From positions 1 to 15,159 of the forward strand of contig JALSPT010000058.1 of assembly GCA_026985785.1 (NCBI GenBank): a stretch of 15,159 nucleotides of DNA, in the 5' to 3' direction. Source of the stretch: Anaerolineales bacterium. Its GTDB lineage: Bacteria > Chloroflexota > Anaerolineae > Anaerolineales > DRMV01. Shown one piece after another: positions 1 through 5,901 of this stretch (its first letter is position 1; each line of letters starts with the position of its first letter). The notes beneath the pieces were generated by a model. The model was not told the origin of the DNA and ran no database searches. It saw nothing but the letters and a program-made list of their open reading frames with translations. Position numbers and translations under genes: made by a program.

Positions 1-182
1 CGACGGATGTGACCGGGACGATCCAATTGCCGGAAGGCGTGGAGATGGTGATGCCGGGCGACAATGTGAACATGGTGGTGGAGTTGCTGAAGCCGGTGGC
101 GCTGGAGCAGGGCAGCAAGTTCGCCATTCGCGAAGGCGGCCTGACCGTGGGCGCCGGCGTGGTCACCGAGATCCTGGACTGA
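1..182 (+). CDS. tuf: Elongation factor Tu, C-terminal end (partial)
   Basis: The frame opens at base 3 and ends with TGA at 180-182, giving the last 59 residues of EF-Tu, the GTPase that brings aminoacyl-tRNA to the ribosome. The segment starts TDVTGTIQLPEGVEMVMPGD and closes with FAIREGG-TVGAGVV, both hallmarks of beta-barrel domain 3. The GTPase domain lies outside the window. The stop is 8 bases before rpsJ, so the two genes are probably co-transcribed, as in the str operon of many bacteria. One oddity: the near-invariant Arg of EGGRTVGAGVV is Leu here (codon ctg). Identity is secure; gene copy number is unknown. Confidence 0.97.
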   Translation, partial: TDVTGTIQLPEGVEMVMPGDNVNMVVELLKPVALEQGSKFAIREGGLTVGAGVVTEILD

Positions 183-190
183 GGTGAGTC

Positions 191-499
191 ATGGCGAAGC
201 AACGTATCCGCATCCGCCTGAAGGCGTATGACCATCGCGTGCTCGATCAGTCGGCCAAGCGCATCGTAGAAGCCGCCGAACGCACCGGTGCGCGGGTGGT
301 GGGGCCGGTGCCTCTGCCCACCAAGATCGAACGCTTTACCGTGCGCCGCTCGACCTTCATCGACAAGGACTCGCACGAGCACTTCGAAATCCGCACCCAC
401 AAGCGGCTGATCGATGTGTTGGATCCCGACGCCAAGACCATCGACATGTTGATGCGTCTCAACTTGCCCGCGGGCGTGGATATCGAGATCAAACTCTAA
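191..499 (+). CDS. rpsJ: Small-subunit ribosomal protein uS10 (NusE)
   Basis: S10 sits in the head of the 30S subunit and also acts as NusE in antitermination complexes with NusB. The 102-residue product matches the usual length and shows MAKQRIRIRLKAYDHRVLDQ at the N-terminus and the FTVRRSTFIDKDSHEHFEIR loop region typical of the family. The ATG at 191 is preceded by a GAGG at 181-184 that overlaps the tuf stop region. It is separated from rplC by almost 300 bases containing a promoter and structured leader, so here rpsJ belongs to the upstream tuf transcript rather than heading the S10 operon as in E. coli. Confidence 0.98.
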   Translation: MAKQRIRIRLKAYDHRVLDQSAKRIVEAAERTGARVVGPVPLPTKIERFTVRRSTFIDKDSHEHFEIRTHKRLIDVLDPDAKTIDMLMRLNLPAGVDIEIKL

Positions 500-503
500 A
501 ACG

Positions 504-532
504 TGGACAATCTGCTTCACATCGGGTAGAAT
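504..532 (+). promoter_or_regulatory. Sigma70-type promoter for the rplC operon
   Basis: A TGGACA box (504-509, five of six to TTGACA) lies exactly 17 bases before TAGAAT (527-532, five of six to TATAAT). A start near 538-540 is expected. It begins 5 bases after the rpsJ stop and faces the long leader of rplC. The second promoter in this window has the same TGGAC-17 layout. This is a consensus-based prediction without expression data. Confidence 0.7.
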
Positions 533-557
533 AGGCAGGCTTTGCCTTGAGTCTGTC

Positions 558-598
558 CCGCTGGGGAGGGCGCTGAAAGACGCTGCCCTCCCCAGCGG
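558..598 (+). other. 14-bp perfect hairpin in the rplC leader
   Basis: CCGCTGGGGAGGGC (558-571) is the exact reverse complement of GCCCTCCCCAGCGG (585-598), leaving a 13-base loop. It is the most stable element of the leader. No T-tract follows (the next bases are agcgcaaggtg), so it does not look like an intrinsic terminator in either direction; a pause, protein-binding or RNA-stability element is more likely. Confidence 0.8.
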
Positions 599-606
599 AG
601 CGCAAG

Positions 607-657
607 GTGAGGCCGTCTCCAGCAGTCTTTCTGCTGGCGAAAGTTCCCTCTGCGTAA
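607..657 (+). CDS. Possible 16-codon leader peptide (speculative)
   Basis: A GTG at 607 opens a frame reading MRPSPAVFLLAKVPSA and ending with TAA at 655-657. A GGAG at 597-600 is 6 bases upstream, a workable ribosome binding site, but its two Gs are in the 3' arm of the 14-bp hairpin. The frame covers hairpin 619-637 and ends just after the left arm of the long-range helix at 647-654, so ribosomes translating it could influence leader folding. A frame this short arises easily by chance and there is no codon run that suggests a sensor. I rate it as a possibility only. Confidence 0.15.
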   Translation: MRPSPAVFLLAKVPSA

Positions 658-795
658 GAGCAGCGCTGAAGACGCGAGCGCACAGACCAACCGCCATCGC
701 TTGCGGCGGCCTGCTGACTGCGCAGAGGCGGGATGATGCGGCTCAAGCCCAGGCCGACAGTCCCGAGAAACTTGGAGTAAAGGAGAACAACCGAG

Positions 796-1425
796 ATGTT
801 CAAAGGGCTCATTGGCAAGAAGATCGGCATGACCCAGATCTTCAATGAGGATGGCGCGGCGATCCCCGTGACGCTCATTGAGGCTGGGCCATGCTACGTT
901 ACCCAGGTGCGCCGCCCGGAGAAAGACGGCTACTCGGCGGTGCAATTGGGCTTTCAGGAAGTGAACCCCAAGCGGTTGACGGGCGGCCAGTTGGGCCACC
1001 TGAAGCGCGTGGGCGTGCCGCCGCTGCGCTACCTGCGCGAGTTTCGGGTGAAGGAGCCCGATGTGGCGGAGGGGGATGTGGTGACCGTGGAGCGGTTTTC
1101 CGTTGGGGAGCGGGTCGACGTCATCGGTACCAGCAAAGGGCGCGGCTTCCAGGGTGGCGTAAAACGCCACGGGTTTGGCGGTGGCCCGAAAACCCACGGC
1201 CAGTCCGACCGCTGGCGCGCCCCCGGCTCGCGCGGCGCTGGTTCGACCCCCGGTCGCACTGTGAAGGGCAACACCGGCCCCGGCCACATGGGGCACAACC
1301 GCGTCACGGTGATGGGGCTGGAGGTCGTCCTGGTCGACCCGGAGCGTAATCTGCTGGCCGTGAAGGGTGGCGTGCCTGGCCCGAAAGGCGGGCTGGTGCT
1401 CATCCGTGAGGCCCGGAAGAATTAG
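796..1425 (+). CDS. rplC: Large-subunit ribosomal protein uL3
   Basis: L3 is an early-assembling 50S protein whose central extension reaches the peptidyl transferase centre. The 209-residue product starts MFKGLIGKKIGMTQIF and has the conserved RGFQGGVKRHGFGGGPKTHG and TPGR-VKG loop. ATG 796 follows AGGAG at 781-785 by 10 bases. Residue 150, a Gln methylated by PrmB in E. coli, is Ser (S150), so that modification cannot occur. The next stretch reads KGNTGPGHMG where E. coli has KGKKMAGQMG, a loss of basic residues in the extension. It is the first gene of the transcript started at the 504-532 promoter and follows the structured leader. Confidence 0.98.
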   Translation: MFKGLIGKKIGMTQIFNEDGAAIPVTLIEAGPCYVTQVRRPEKDGYSAVQLGFQEVNPKRLTGGQLGHLKRVGVPPLRYLREFRVKEPDVAEGDVVTVERFSVGERVDVIGTSKGRGFQGGVKRHGFGGGPKTHGQSDRWRAPGSRGAGSTPGRTVKGNTGPGHMGHNRVTVMGLEVVLVDPERNLLAVKGGVPGPKGGLVLIREARKN

Positions 1426-1442
1426 GGATTCGGAGTAGAGCC

Positions 1443-2084
1443 ATGAAAGTGGATGTGTACAACATGGAAGGGCAAAAGGTGAGCGAGGTGGAACTCCCCG
1501 CCGCGATCTTCGAGGCCCCCATTCGCCCCGACTTGATGCACCAGGCGTACGTGCGCCAGATGGCCAACGCCCGCCTGGGTACGCACAGCACCAAAACGCG
1601 CGGTGAGGTTTCCGGCGGCGGGCGCAAGCCGTGGCGGCAGAAGGGCACCGGTCGGGCGCGTCAGGGCTCCATTCGCGCGCCGCAGTGGGTGGGCGGCGGC
1701 AAAGTGCATACGCCCAAGCCGCGCAAATACACCCTGGACATGCCCAAGAAGATGCGCCGCGCCGCGCTGCGCTCGGCGCTTTCGGCCAAGGCTGCCGAGG
1801 CGGCTATTGTGGTGGTGGAAGACCTGAGCCTGGACGAGCCCAAAACTCGCCGCATGGCCGAGGTGTTGCGGGCGCTGGTGGGCGAGGATGCCAGCGCGTT
1901 GATTCTGCTGCCCGAAAGCCCGCGCTCCAGCGAGCAGTGGGACGTGGTTGCCCGCTCGGCGCACAATCTGCCGCGTGCCAAAACGCTGGTGGCCAATTAC
2001 CTCAACATCCGTGACCTGCTGGGCTACGACAAGGTTGTGTTGCCCCTCAAGGCACTGGATGTGATCGCTGCGTTCCTGGGATGA
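1443..2084 (+). CDS. rplD: Large-subunit ribosomal protein uL4
   Basis: L4 binds 23S rRNA domain I, and its internal loop lines the exit tunnel. In E. coli it also represses its own operon at transcription and translation. The 213 residues include the tunnel-loop signature TRGEVSGGGRKPWRQKGTGR (about residues 52-71) and the C-terminal NIRDLLGYDKVVL segment. The ATG at 1443 has GGAG at 1432-1435, 7 bases upstream. rplC ends 17 bases earlier. Given the E. coli precedent, L4 is a reasonable candidate ligand for the leader at 539-795; nothing in the sequence proves it. Confidence 0.98.
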   Translation: MKVDVYNMEGQKVSEVELPAAIFEAPIRPDLMHQAYVRQMANARLGTHSTKTRGEVSGGGRKPWRQKGTGRARQGSIRAPQWVGGGKVHTPKPRKYTLDMPKKMRRAALRSALSAKAAEAAIVVVEDLSLDEPKTRRMAEVLRALVGEDASALILLPESPRSSEQWDVVARSAHNLPRAKTLVANYLNIRDLLGYDKVVLPLKALDVIAAFLG

Positions 2085-2094
2085 GGAGGGCGAA

Positions 2095-2397
2095 ATGACC
2101 ACGATTTACGACGTCCTGCGTCGCCCGATTATCACCGAAAAGTCCAATTACCAGCATACCAAATTGGGCCAATACGTCTTCGAGGTGGCCGAAGACGCGA
2201 CCAAGCCGATGATCAAACAGGCGGTGGAGACCTTCTTCGATGTCACGGTGGAGAAGGTGCGGGTGATGAACATGCCGGCCAAGCGCACCCGCCGCTGGCG
2301 GAACCGGCGCTATGGCATCCGCCGCCGGGGCTACAAAAAGGCCATCGTGACCTTAGCCCCCGGTCAGACGATTGACATCTTCGAAGGGGTGAAGTGA
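2095..2397 (+). CDS. rplW: Large-subunit ribosomal protein uL23
   Basis: L23 lies at the exit of the polypeptide tunnel and is the docking site for trigger factor and the signal recognition particle. The 100-residue product begins MTTIYDVLRRPIITEKS, has FEVAEDATKPMIKQAVETFF with the usual helix, and the basic loop KRTRRWRNRRYGIRRRGYKKA. The start at 2095 follows GGAGGG (2085-2090) that overlaps the rplD stop area by adjacency, 4 bases before ATG. Its TGA at 2395-2397 overlaps the rplB ATG by one base, suggesting coupled translation with L2. Confidence 0.98.
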   Translation: MTTIYDVLRRPIITEKSNYQHTKLGQYVFEVAEDATKPMIKQAVETFFDVTVEKVRVMNMPAKRTRRWRNRRYGIRRRGYKKAIVTLAPGQTIDIFEGVK

Positions 2398-3233
2398 TGG
2401 GCATCAAGAAATACAAACCGACCACCCCAGGCCGCCGCGGCATGTTGGGGTATACCTTTGAGGAAATCACCAAAACTGAGCCGGAGCGCTCGCTCATTGT
2501 GCCGCTCAAGCGCCACGCGGGCCGCAATGTGTATGGCCGGGTGACGGTGCGCCATCGCGGCGGCGGCAACAAACGCTATTACCGCTTGATCGATTTCAAG
2601 CGCGACAAGCGCGGCATCCCCGCCAAGGTAGCGGCCATCGAGTACGACCCGAATCGCACGGCGCGCATCGCTTTGCTGCACTATGCCGATGGTGAAAAAC
2701 GCTACATCATTGCTCCGTTGGGGCTCAAGGTGGGTGACACGGTGATGGCCGGGCCGGAGGCCGAAATCCACCCCGGTAACGCGATGCCGATTGCCAACAT
2801 CCCCACCGGTACCATGATCCACAACATCGAGTTGTACCCGGGAAAAGGCGGGCAGTTGGTGCGGGCGGCAGGCTCTTCGGCGCAGTTGTTGGCCAAAGAG
2901 GGCGACTATGCTCACATCCGCCTGCCTTCGGGCGAAGTGCGCCTGGTGCGCCAGGAGTGCTATGCCACCATTGGGCAGGTGGGGAACGTCGAGCATAGCA
3001 ACATCAAACTCGGCAAGGCAGGCCGTAAGCGCCACATGGGCATCCGCCCCACGGTGCGCGGCTCGGCGATGTCGCCGCGCGACCATCCCCACGGCGGCGG
3101 CGAAGGTCGTCAGCCCATTGGTTTGCCCGGCCCGAAATCGCCGTGGGGCAAGCCGACCCTGGGCGCCAAGACTCGTCGGAACAAGAAGACCGCGAAGTAC
3201 ATCGTGCGCCGACGCAGCAAGAAACGCCGCTAA
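2397..3233 (+). CDS. rplB: Large-subunit ribosomal protein uL2
   Basis: L2 is a core 50S protein needed for subunit joining and peptidyl transferase integrity. The 278-residue product starts MGIKKYKPTTPGRRGM and carries the near-universal SPRDHPHGGGEGR motif (about residues 226-238), which holds the conserved His known as His229 in E. coli. The C-terminus is a basic tail ending RRRSKKRR. I chose ATG 2397, which overlaps the rplW stop as TGATG. An in-frame GTG at 2394 would only add one residue and lacks support. No oddity seen. Confidence 0.98.
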   Translation: MGIKKYKPTTPGRRGMLGYTFEEITKTEPERSLIVPLKRHAGRNVYGRVTVRHRGGGNKRYYRLIDFKRDKRGIPAKVAAIEYDPNRTARIALLHYADGEKRYIIAPLGLKVGDTVMAGPEAEIHPGNAMPIANIPTGTMIHNIELYPGKGGQLVRAAGSSAQLLAKEGDYAHIRLPSGEVRLVRQECYATIGQVGNVEHSNIKLGKAGRKRHMGIRPTVRGSAMSPRDHPHGGGEGRQPIGLPGPKSPWGKPTLGAKTRRNKKTAKYIVRRRSKKRR

Positions 3234-3254
3234 GCGTGGTTGGAGGTTGAAACA

Positions 3255-3530
3255 ATGGGACGTTCCCTGAAAAAAGGGCCTTATGTAGACCCAAAGTTGT
3301 TGCGCAAGATCGAAGAAATGAACGCCCGCGGTGAGAAAAAGGTCATTCGGACGTGGAGCCGGGCGAGTACCATCTTCCCCCAGATGGTGGGGCACACCAT
3401 CGCGGTGCACAATGGCCGCCGCCACGTGCCGATTTACATCACCGAAAATATGGTGGGGCACAAACTTGGCGAATTTGCCCCCACGCGGACCTTTCGCGGG
3501 CACATCGTCGAAAAGAAGAAGAGGAGATAG
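3255..3530 (+). CDS. rpsS: Small-subunit ribosomal protein uS19
   Basis: S19 works with S13 in the 30S head near the A-site tRNA and intersubunit bridge. The 91-residue product has the canonical MGRSLKKGPYVDPKLL start, IRTWSRASTIFPQMVGHTIAVHNG and the NMVGHKLGEFAPTRTFRGH signature. ATG 3255 is preceded by GGAGGT at 3242-3247 with a 7-base spacer. A TTG further upstream at 3240 is in frame but overlaps that ribosome binding site and would add non-family residues, so I reject it. The stop is 3 bases before rplV. Confidence 0.98.
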   Translation: MGRSLKKGPYVDPKLLRKIEEMNARGEKKVIRTWSRASTIFPQMVGHTIAVHNGRRHVPIYITENMVGHKLGEFAPTRTFRGHIVEKKKRR

Positions 3531-3533
3531 GCC

Positions 3534-3884
3534 ATGGCGATCGATGTCCGCGCAAAAGCGCGTTACGTTCCCGTCTCGCCGTTCAAAGCGCGCCGGGTCA
3601 TCAACCTGGTGCGTGGCAAGGACGCGGTCGAGGCGCTGGATATCCTGCGCTTCATGCCGCACAGTGCGGCGCGGCCGGTCTACAAACTCATCGCTTCGGC
3701 CATTGCCAACGCCGAAGAGAACTTCGGTTTGAACCGTGAGGACCTTTACATCTACCGCATCTTTGCAGATGAAGGCCCCACCCGCAAGTGGCGACGCTTC
3801 GGTGCGCGGGGGCGTTTCAAGCCCATTCTCAGGCGCTCCTCGCACATCACCGTGATTCTGCGCGAGCACGAAGAAGAGGAATAG
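3534..3884 (+). CDS. rplV: Large-subunit ribosomal protein uL22
   Basis: L22 extends a beta-hairpin into the exit tunnel opposite L4. The product is 116 residues, starting MAIDVRAKARYVPVSPFKAR and including RRVINLVRGKDAVEALDIL and the hairpin region around RIFADEGPTRKWRRFGARGR (about residues 80-99), the area where macrolide-affecting changes occur in other species. It starts 3 bases after the rpsS stop, and its ribosome binding site (GAGGAG, 3521-3526) is inside the end of rpsS. The C-terminus is an acidic HEEEE tail. Confidence 0.98.
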   Translation: MAIDVRAKARYVPVSPFKARRVINLVRGKDAVEALDILRFMPHSAARPVYKLIASAIANAEENFGLNREDLYIYRIFADEGPTRKWRRFGARGRFKPILRRSSHITVILREHEEEE

Positions 3885-3892
3885 GAGTCATC

Positions 3893-4573
3893 ATGGGTCG
3901 CAAAGTACATCCGATTGGCTTTCGTCTGAAGATCAACAAGACCTGGGAGGGGCGCTGGTACGCCGAAGGCCCCCAATATCGGGAGCAATTGCATCAGGAT
4001 TTGGCAATTCGCGACCTGGTGCGCAAGCAGGCCCCCCGCGCGGGTATCTCGCGCATTGAGATCGAACGCTTCCCTGCCAAGGTCAAGATCACGGTGCATA
4101 CGGCCAAGCCCGGCATCCTCATCGGGCGCAAAGGCGCCACCATCAAGCAATTGCGCGCTGCGCTGGAGAAACTGGTGGGCTCGAAAGTGGATGTGGACAT
4201 CAAGGAAATCAAGGTGCCCGACCTGGATGCCTACCTGGTAGCCCACAATATTGCCGACCAATTGTCGCGGCGGGTGAGTTACCGCCGGGCGATGCAGCGC
4301 GCCATCCAGCAGGCCATGCGTCAGGGCGCCAAGGGTATCAAGATTCAGGTGGCCGGGCGCCTGGCGGGCGCGGAGATGGCCCGGACGGTGTGGCTGCGAG
4401 ATGGTCGGGTGCCGCTGCATACCCTGCGTGCCGATATCGATTATGCCAAGGCGGAGGCCCTGACGACGTATGGCCGCATCGGTGTCAAAGTGTGGATTTA
4501 CAAAGGTGATGTGTTGCCGGCGGCGGAAGAAGAGGCACCGGTGGCGACCGAAGGCGTGTACGTCAGCGAGTAA
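3893..4573 (+). CDS. rpsC: Small-subunit ribosomal protein uS3
   Basis: S3 forms part of the mRNA entry site and helicase centre of the 30S subunit. The 226-residue product starts MGRKVHPIGFRLKINKTWEG, the family signature. A type II KH domain carries the GRKG loop (residues 78-81), followed by the C-terminal domain with SYRRAMQRAIQQAMRQGAKG and IWIYKGD-like KVWIYKGDVLP. ATG 3893 follows AGGAG at 3883-3887 by 5 bases; the frame extends further upstream through rplV, but those residues are not family-like. A small hairpin lies just after its stop (4574-4591). Confidence 0.98.
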   Translation: MGRKVHPIGFRLKINKTWEGRWYAEGPQYREQLHQDLAIRDLVRKQAPRAGISRIEIERFPAKVKITVHTAKPGILIGRKGATIKQLRAALEKLVGSKVDVDIKEIKVPDLDAYLVAHNIADQLSRRVSYRRAMQRAIQQAMRQGAKGIKIQVAGRLAGAEMARTVWLRDGRVPLHTLRADIDYAKAEALTTYGRIGVKVWIYKGDVLPAAEEEAPVATEGVYVSE

Positions 4574-4591
4574 ACGGCGTTCCCTCGCCGT
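4574..4591 (+). other. Small hairpin between rpsC and rplP
   Basis: ACGGCG (4574-4579) pairs perfectly with CGCCGT (4586-4591) around a 6-base loop, directly after the rpsC stop and 3 bases before the GAGGAG ribosome binding site of rplP. There is no T-run, so termination is unlikely. It could tune the rpsC/rplP junction or protect mRNA ends, but a 6-bp stem can be chance. Confidence 0.4.
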
Positions 4592-4608
4592 GACGAGGAG
4601 TTGAAACC

Positions 4609-5031
4609 ATGTTGATGCCCAAACGCGTCAAATATCGCAAGCAGATGCGCGGCCGCATGAAGGGCAAGGCGCTGCGTGGGGCAGAGGTGCACTTTGGCGA
4701 CTACGGCCTGCAAGCCTTGGAGCCGGGGTGGATTTCCGCCCGTCAAATCGAGGCTGCCCGCCGCGCGATGGTACGCCACATGCGCCGCCGCGGCAAAATC
4801 TGGATCCGCATCTTCCCCGACAAGCCGGTGACCAAGAAACCGGCGGAAACCCGCATGGGTTCGGGCAAGGGGAATGTGGAATTTTGGGTGGCGGTGGTCA
4901 AGCCGGGACGGATTATGTTCGAAATCGCCGGGGTGCCCGACGCGGTCGCTCGTGAGGCCCTGCGGCTGGCTTCCCACAAACTCTCGGTGAAGACCAAAAT
5001 CGTCGCCCGAGAAGGGTTGGAGGAAGCATGA
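4609..5031 (+). CDS. rplP: Large-subunit ribosomal protein uL16
   Basis: L16 is a late-assembling protein near the A site and helix 38/89 of 23S rRNA. The 140-residue product has the expected start MLMPKRVKYRKQMRGRMKG and the RRAMVRHMRRRGKIWIRIFPDKPVTKKPAETRMG core, split here as residues about 48-83. GAGGAG at 4595-4600 is 8 bases before ATG 4609; an ATG two codons later is possible but less well spaced. The gene ends in ATGA, overlapping rpmC by 4 bases. Confidence 0.98.
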   Translation: MLMPKRVKYRKQMRGRMKGKALRGAEVHFGDYGLQALEPGWISARQIEAARRAMVRHMRRRGKIWIRIFPDKPVTKKPAETRMGSGKGNVEFWVAVVKPGRIMFEIAGVPDAVAREALRLASHKLSVKTKIVAREGLEEA

Positions 5032-5240
5032 AAGCCTCAGAAATTCGTAAACTTTCCACCGATGAAATCGAGGCGCGGTTGGCCGAGGCGCGGGAAGAAC
5101 TGATGCACCTGCGTTTTCAGAAGACGACCGGTGAGTTGGTCGACACCAACGCCCTGCGCCGAACCCGCCGCCTGATCGCCCGCTATCTCACCATCTTGCG
5201 GGAACGGGAACTGGAAGCCGTGGAGGAAGGTGGAGCATGA
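5028..5240 (+). CDS. rpmC: Large-subunit ribosomal protein uL29
   Basis: L29 is a small helical-hairpin protein near the tunnel exit, next to L23. The 70-residue product shows MKASEIRKLSTDEIEARLAE, then ELMHLRFQKTTGELVDTNALR, matching the family's two-helix layout. It overlaps rplP by ATGA at its start and rpsQ by ATGA at its end, so the three genes are likely translationally coupled. GGAGG at 5020-5023 region (ttggagga) inside rplP supplies the ribosome binding site. Confidence 0.97.
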   Translation: MKASEIRKLSTDEIEARLAEAREELMHLRFQKTTGELVDTNALRRTRRLIARYLTILRERELEAVEEGGA

Positions 5241-5521
5241 ACAATCGCCGACGACTGACGGGTGTGGTGATTTCCGACAAGATGGAGAAAACCGTGGTGG
5301 TGCAGGTCACCCGCACCTTCCGACACCCGCTTTACAAGAAAGTGGTGCATACGCAGAAGAAATACAAGGCCCACGACGAACTGGGCGCCCATGTGGGTGA
5401 CCAGGTGCGGATTGTGGAAAGCCGCCCGATTTCCAAGACCAAGCATTGGGTTGTGGAAGCCATCGTGCGGCGTGCCCGCGGTAACGAGGACGTCGTGGCT
5501 CATCAGGAGGCCGAAGCATGA
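5237..5521 (+). CDS. rpsQ: Small-subunit ribosomal protein uS17
   Basis: S17 is a primary 16S rRNA-binding protein with an OB fold. The 94-residue product includes RRRLTGVVISDKMEKTVVVQ, HPLYKKVVHTQKKYKAHDE and the RPISKTKHWVVEAI signature. It starts within the rpmC stop (ATGA at 5237-5240) and ends overlapping rplN the same way (5518-5521). GGAGG-type sequence gaggaaggtggagc lies just upstream within rpmC. The short tail RGNEDVVAHQEAEA is not conserved in the family as I know it. Confidence 0.98.
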   Translation: MNNRRRLTGVVISDKMEKTVVVQVTRTFRHPLYKKVVHTQKKYKAHDELGAHVGDQVRIVESRPISKTKHWVVEAIVRRARGNEDVVAHQEAEA

Positions 5522-5889
5522 TTCAGCAAGAATCGCGCTTGAAAGTTGCCGATAACACCGGAGCCAAGGAGATCTTGGTCATCCGTGTGTTGGGTGGTTC
5601 CAAGCGCCGCTATGGCCGCGTAGGCGATGTGGTGGTGGCTACCGTCAAGGCGGCGACCCCCAACGGCTCGGTGAAAAAGAGCGACATCGTGCGGGCGGTT
5701 GTGGTGCGTTGCGCCAAAGAGTGGCGGCGTGAGGACGGTTCCCACATCCGCTTCGACGACAACGCCGCTGTAATACTGGACAACGACGGCGTGAACCCTA
5801 AGGGGACCCGTATCTTCGGCCCGGTGGCGCGCGAGTTGCGCGAAAAGGGTTTCATGAAGATCGTTTCCCTGGCGCCCGAAGTGCTGTGA
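5518..5889 (+). CDS. rplN: Large-subunit ribosomal protein uL14
   Basis: L14 is a beta-barrel 50S protein that contacts L19 and forms part of an intersubunit bridge; it is also the docking site for the silencing factor RsfS. The 123 residues begin MIQQESRLKVADNTGAKEIL and contain the signature around GGSKRRYGRVGDVVVATVK and the FDDNAAVILDNDGVNPKGTR segment, with FGPVARELREKGFMKIVSLA near the end. It overlaps rpsQ by ATGA and is followed 12 bases later by rplX. Confidence 0.98.
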   Translation: MIQQESRLKVADNTGAKEILVIRVLGGSKRRYGRVGDVVVATVKAATPNGSVKKSDIVRAVVVRCAKEWRREDGSHIRFDDNAAVILDNDGVNPKGTRIFGPVARELREKGFMKIVSLAPEVL

Positions 5890-5901
5890 GGAGTGTGAGC
5901 C

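Larger units (their letters stand above)
539..795 (+). promoter_or_regulatory. Highly structured 5' leader of rplC (candidate cis-regulatory RNA)
   Basis: This stretch between promoter and rplC has no convincing conventional gene but is full of complementary segments. Helices I can pair by hand: 545-549 with 603-607, enclosing the 14-bp perfect hairpin 558-571/585-598; hairpin 619-625/631-637 with a 5-base loop; an 8-bp long-range helix 647-654/721-728; inside it 659-663/711-715, 664-667/677-680 and 691-695/705-709; and, directly abutting the long-range helix, 729-733/761-765 with inner 739-742/753-756. The last helix ends 15 bases before the AGGAG (781-785) of rplC. No U-run follows any hairpin. 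Ribosomal-protein operons are often autoregulated through such leaders (L4 on the E. coli S10 leader), so this role is likely, but I do not recognise a known RNA family. Confidence 0.6.

Noticed and set aside
539..795. Leader as a known metabolite riboswitch, T-box, RNase P RNA or tmRNA
   Set aside because: I looked for the conserved cores I know (TPP, FMN, cobalamin, SAM, c-di-GMP, T-box TGGNACCGCG, RNase P GAGGAAAGUCC-like) and found none.
517..1296. Minus-strand open frame over the rplC leader and rplC
   Set aside because: It is a shadow of rplC extended through the leader by high GC; it has no domain and no plausible ribosome binding site. It does not explain the helices in the leader.
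2394..2396. GTG as the rplB start
   Set aside because: It adds a single Met-like residue before the family N-terminus; ATG 2397 overlapping the rplW stop is the normal arrangement.
3240..3242. TTG as the rpsS start
   Set aside because: It overlaps the GGAGGT that serves ATG 3255, and the S19 family begins MGRSLKKGP.
2364..3869. A 501-codon open frame on the minus strand across rplB-rpsS-rplV
   Set aside because: It is antisense to three unmistakable ribosomal genes, has low-complexity His/Arg/Ala-rich composition typical of GC-rich shadow frames, and resembles no family I know.
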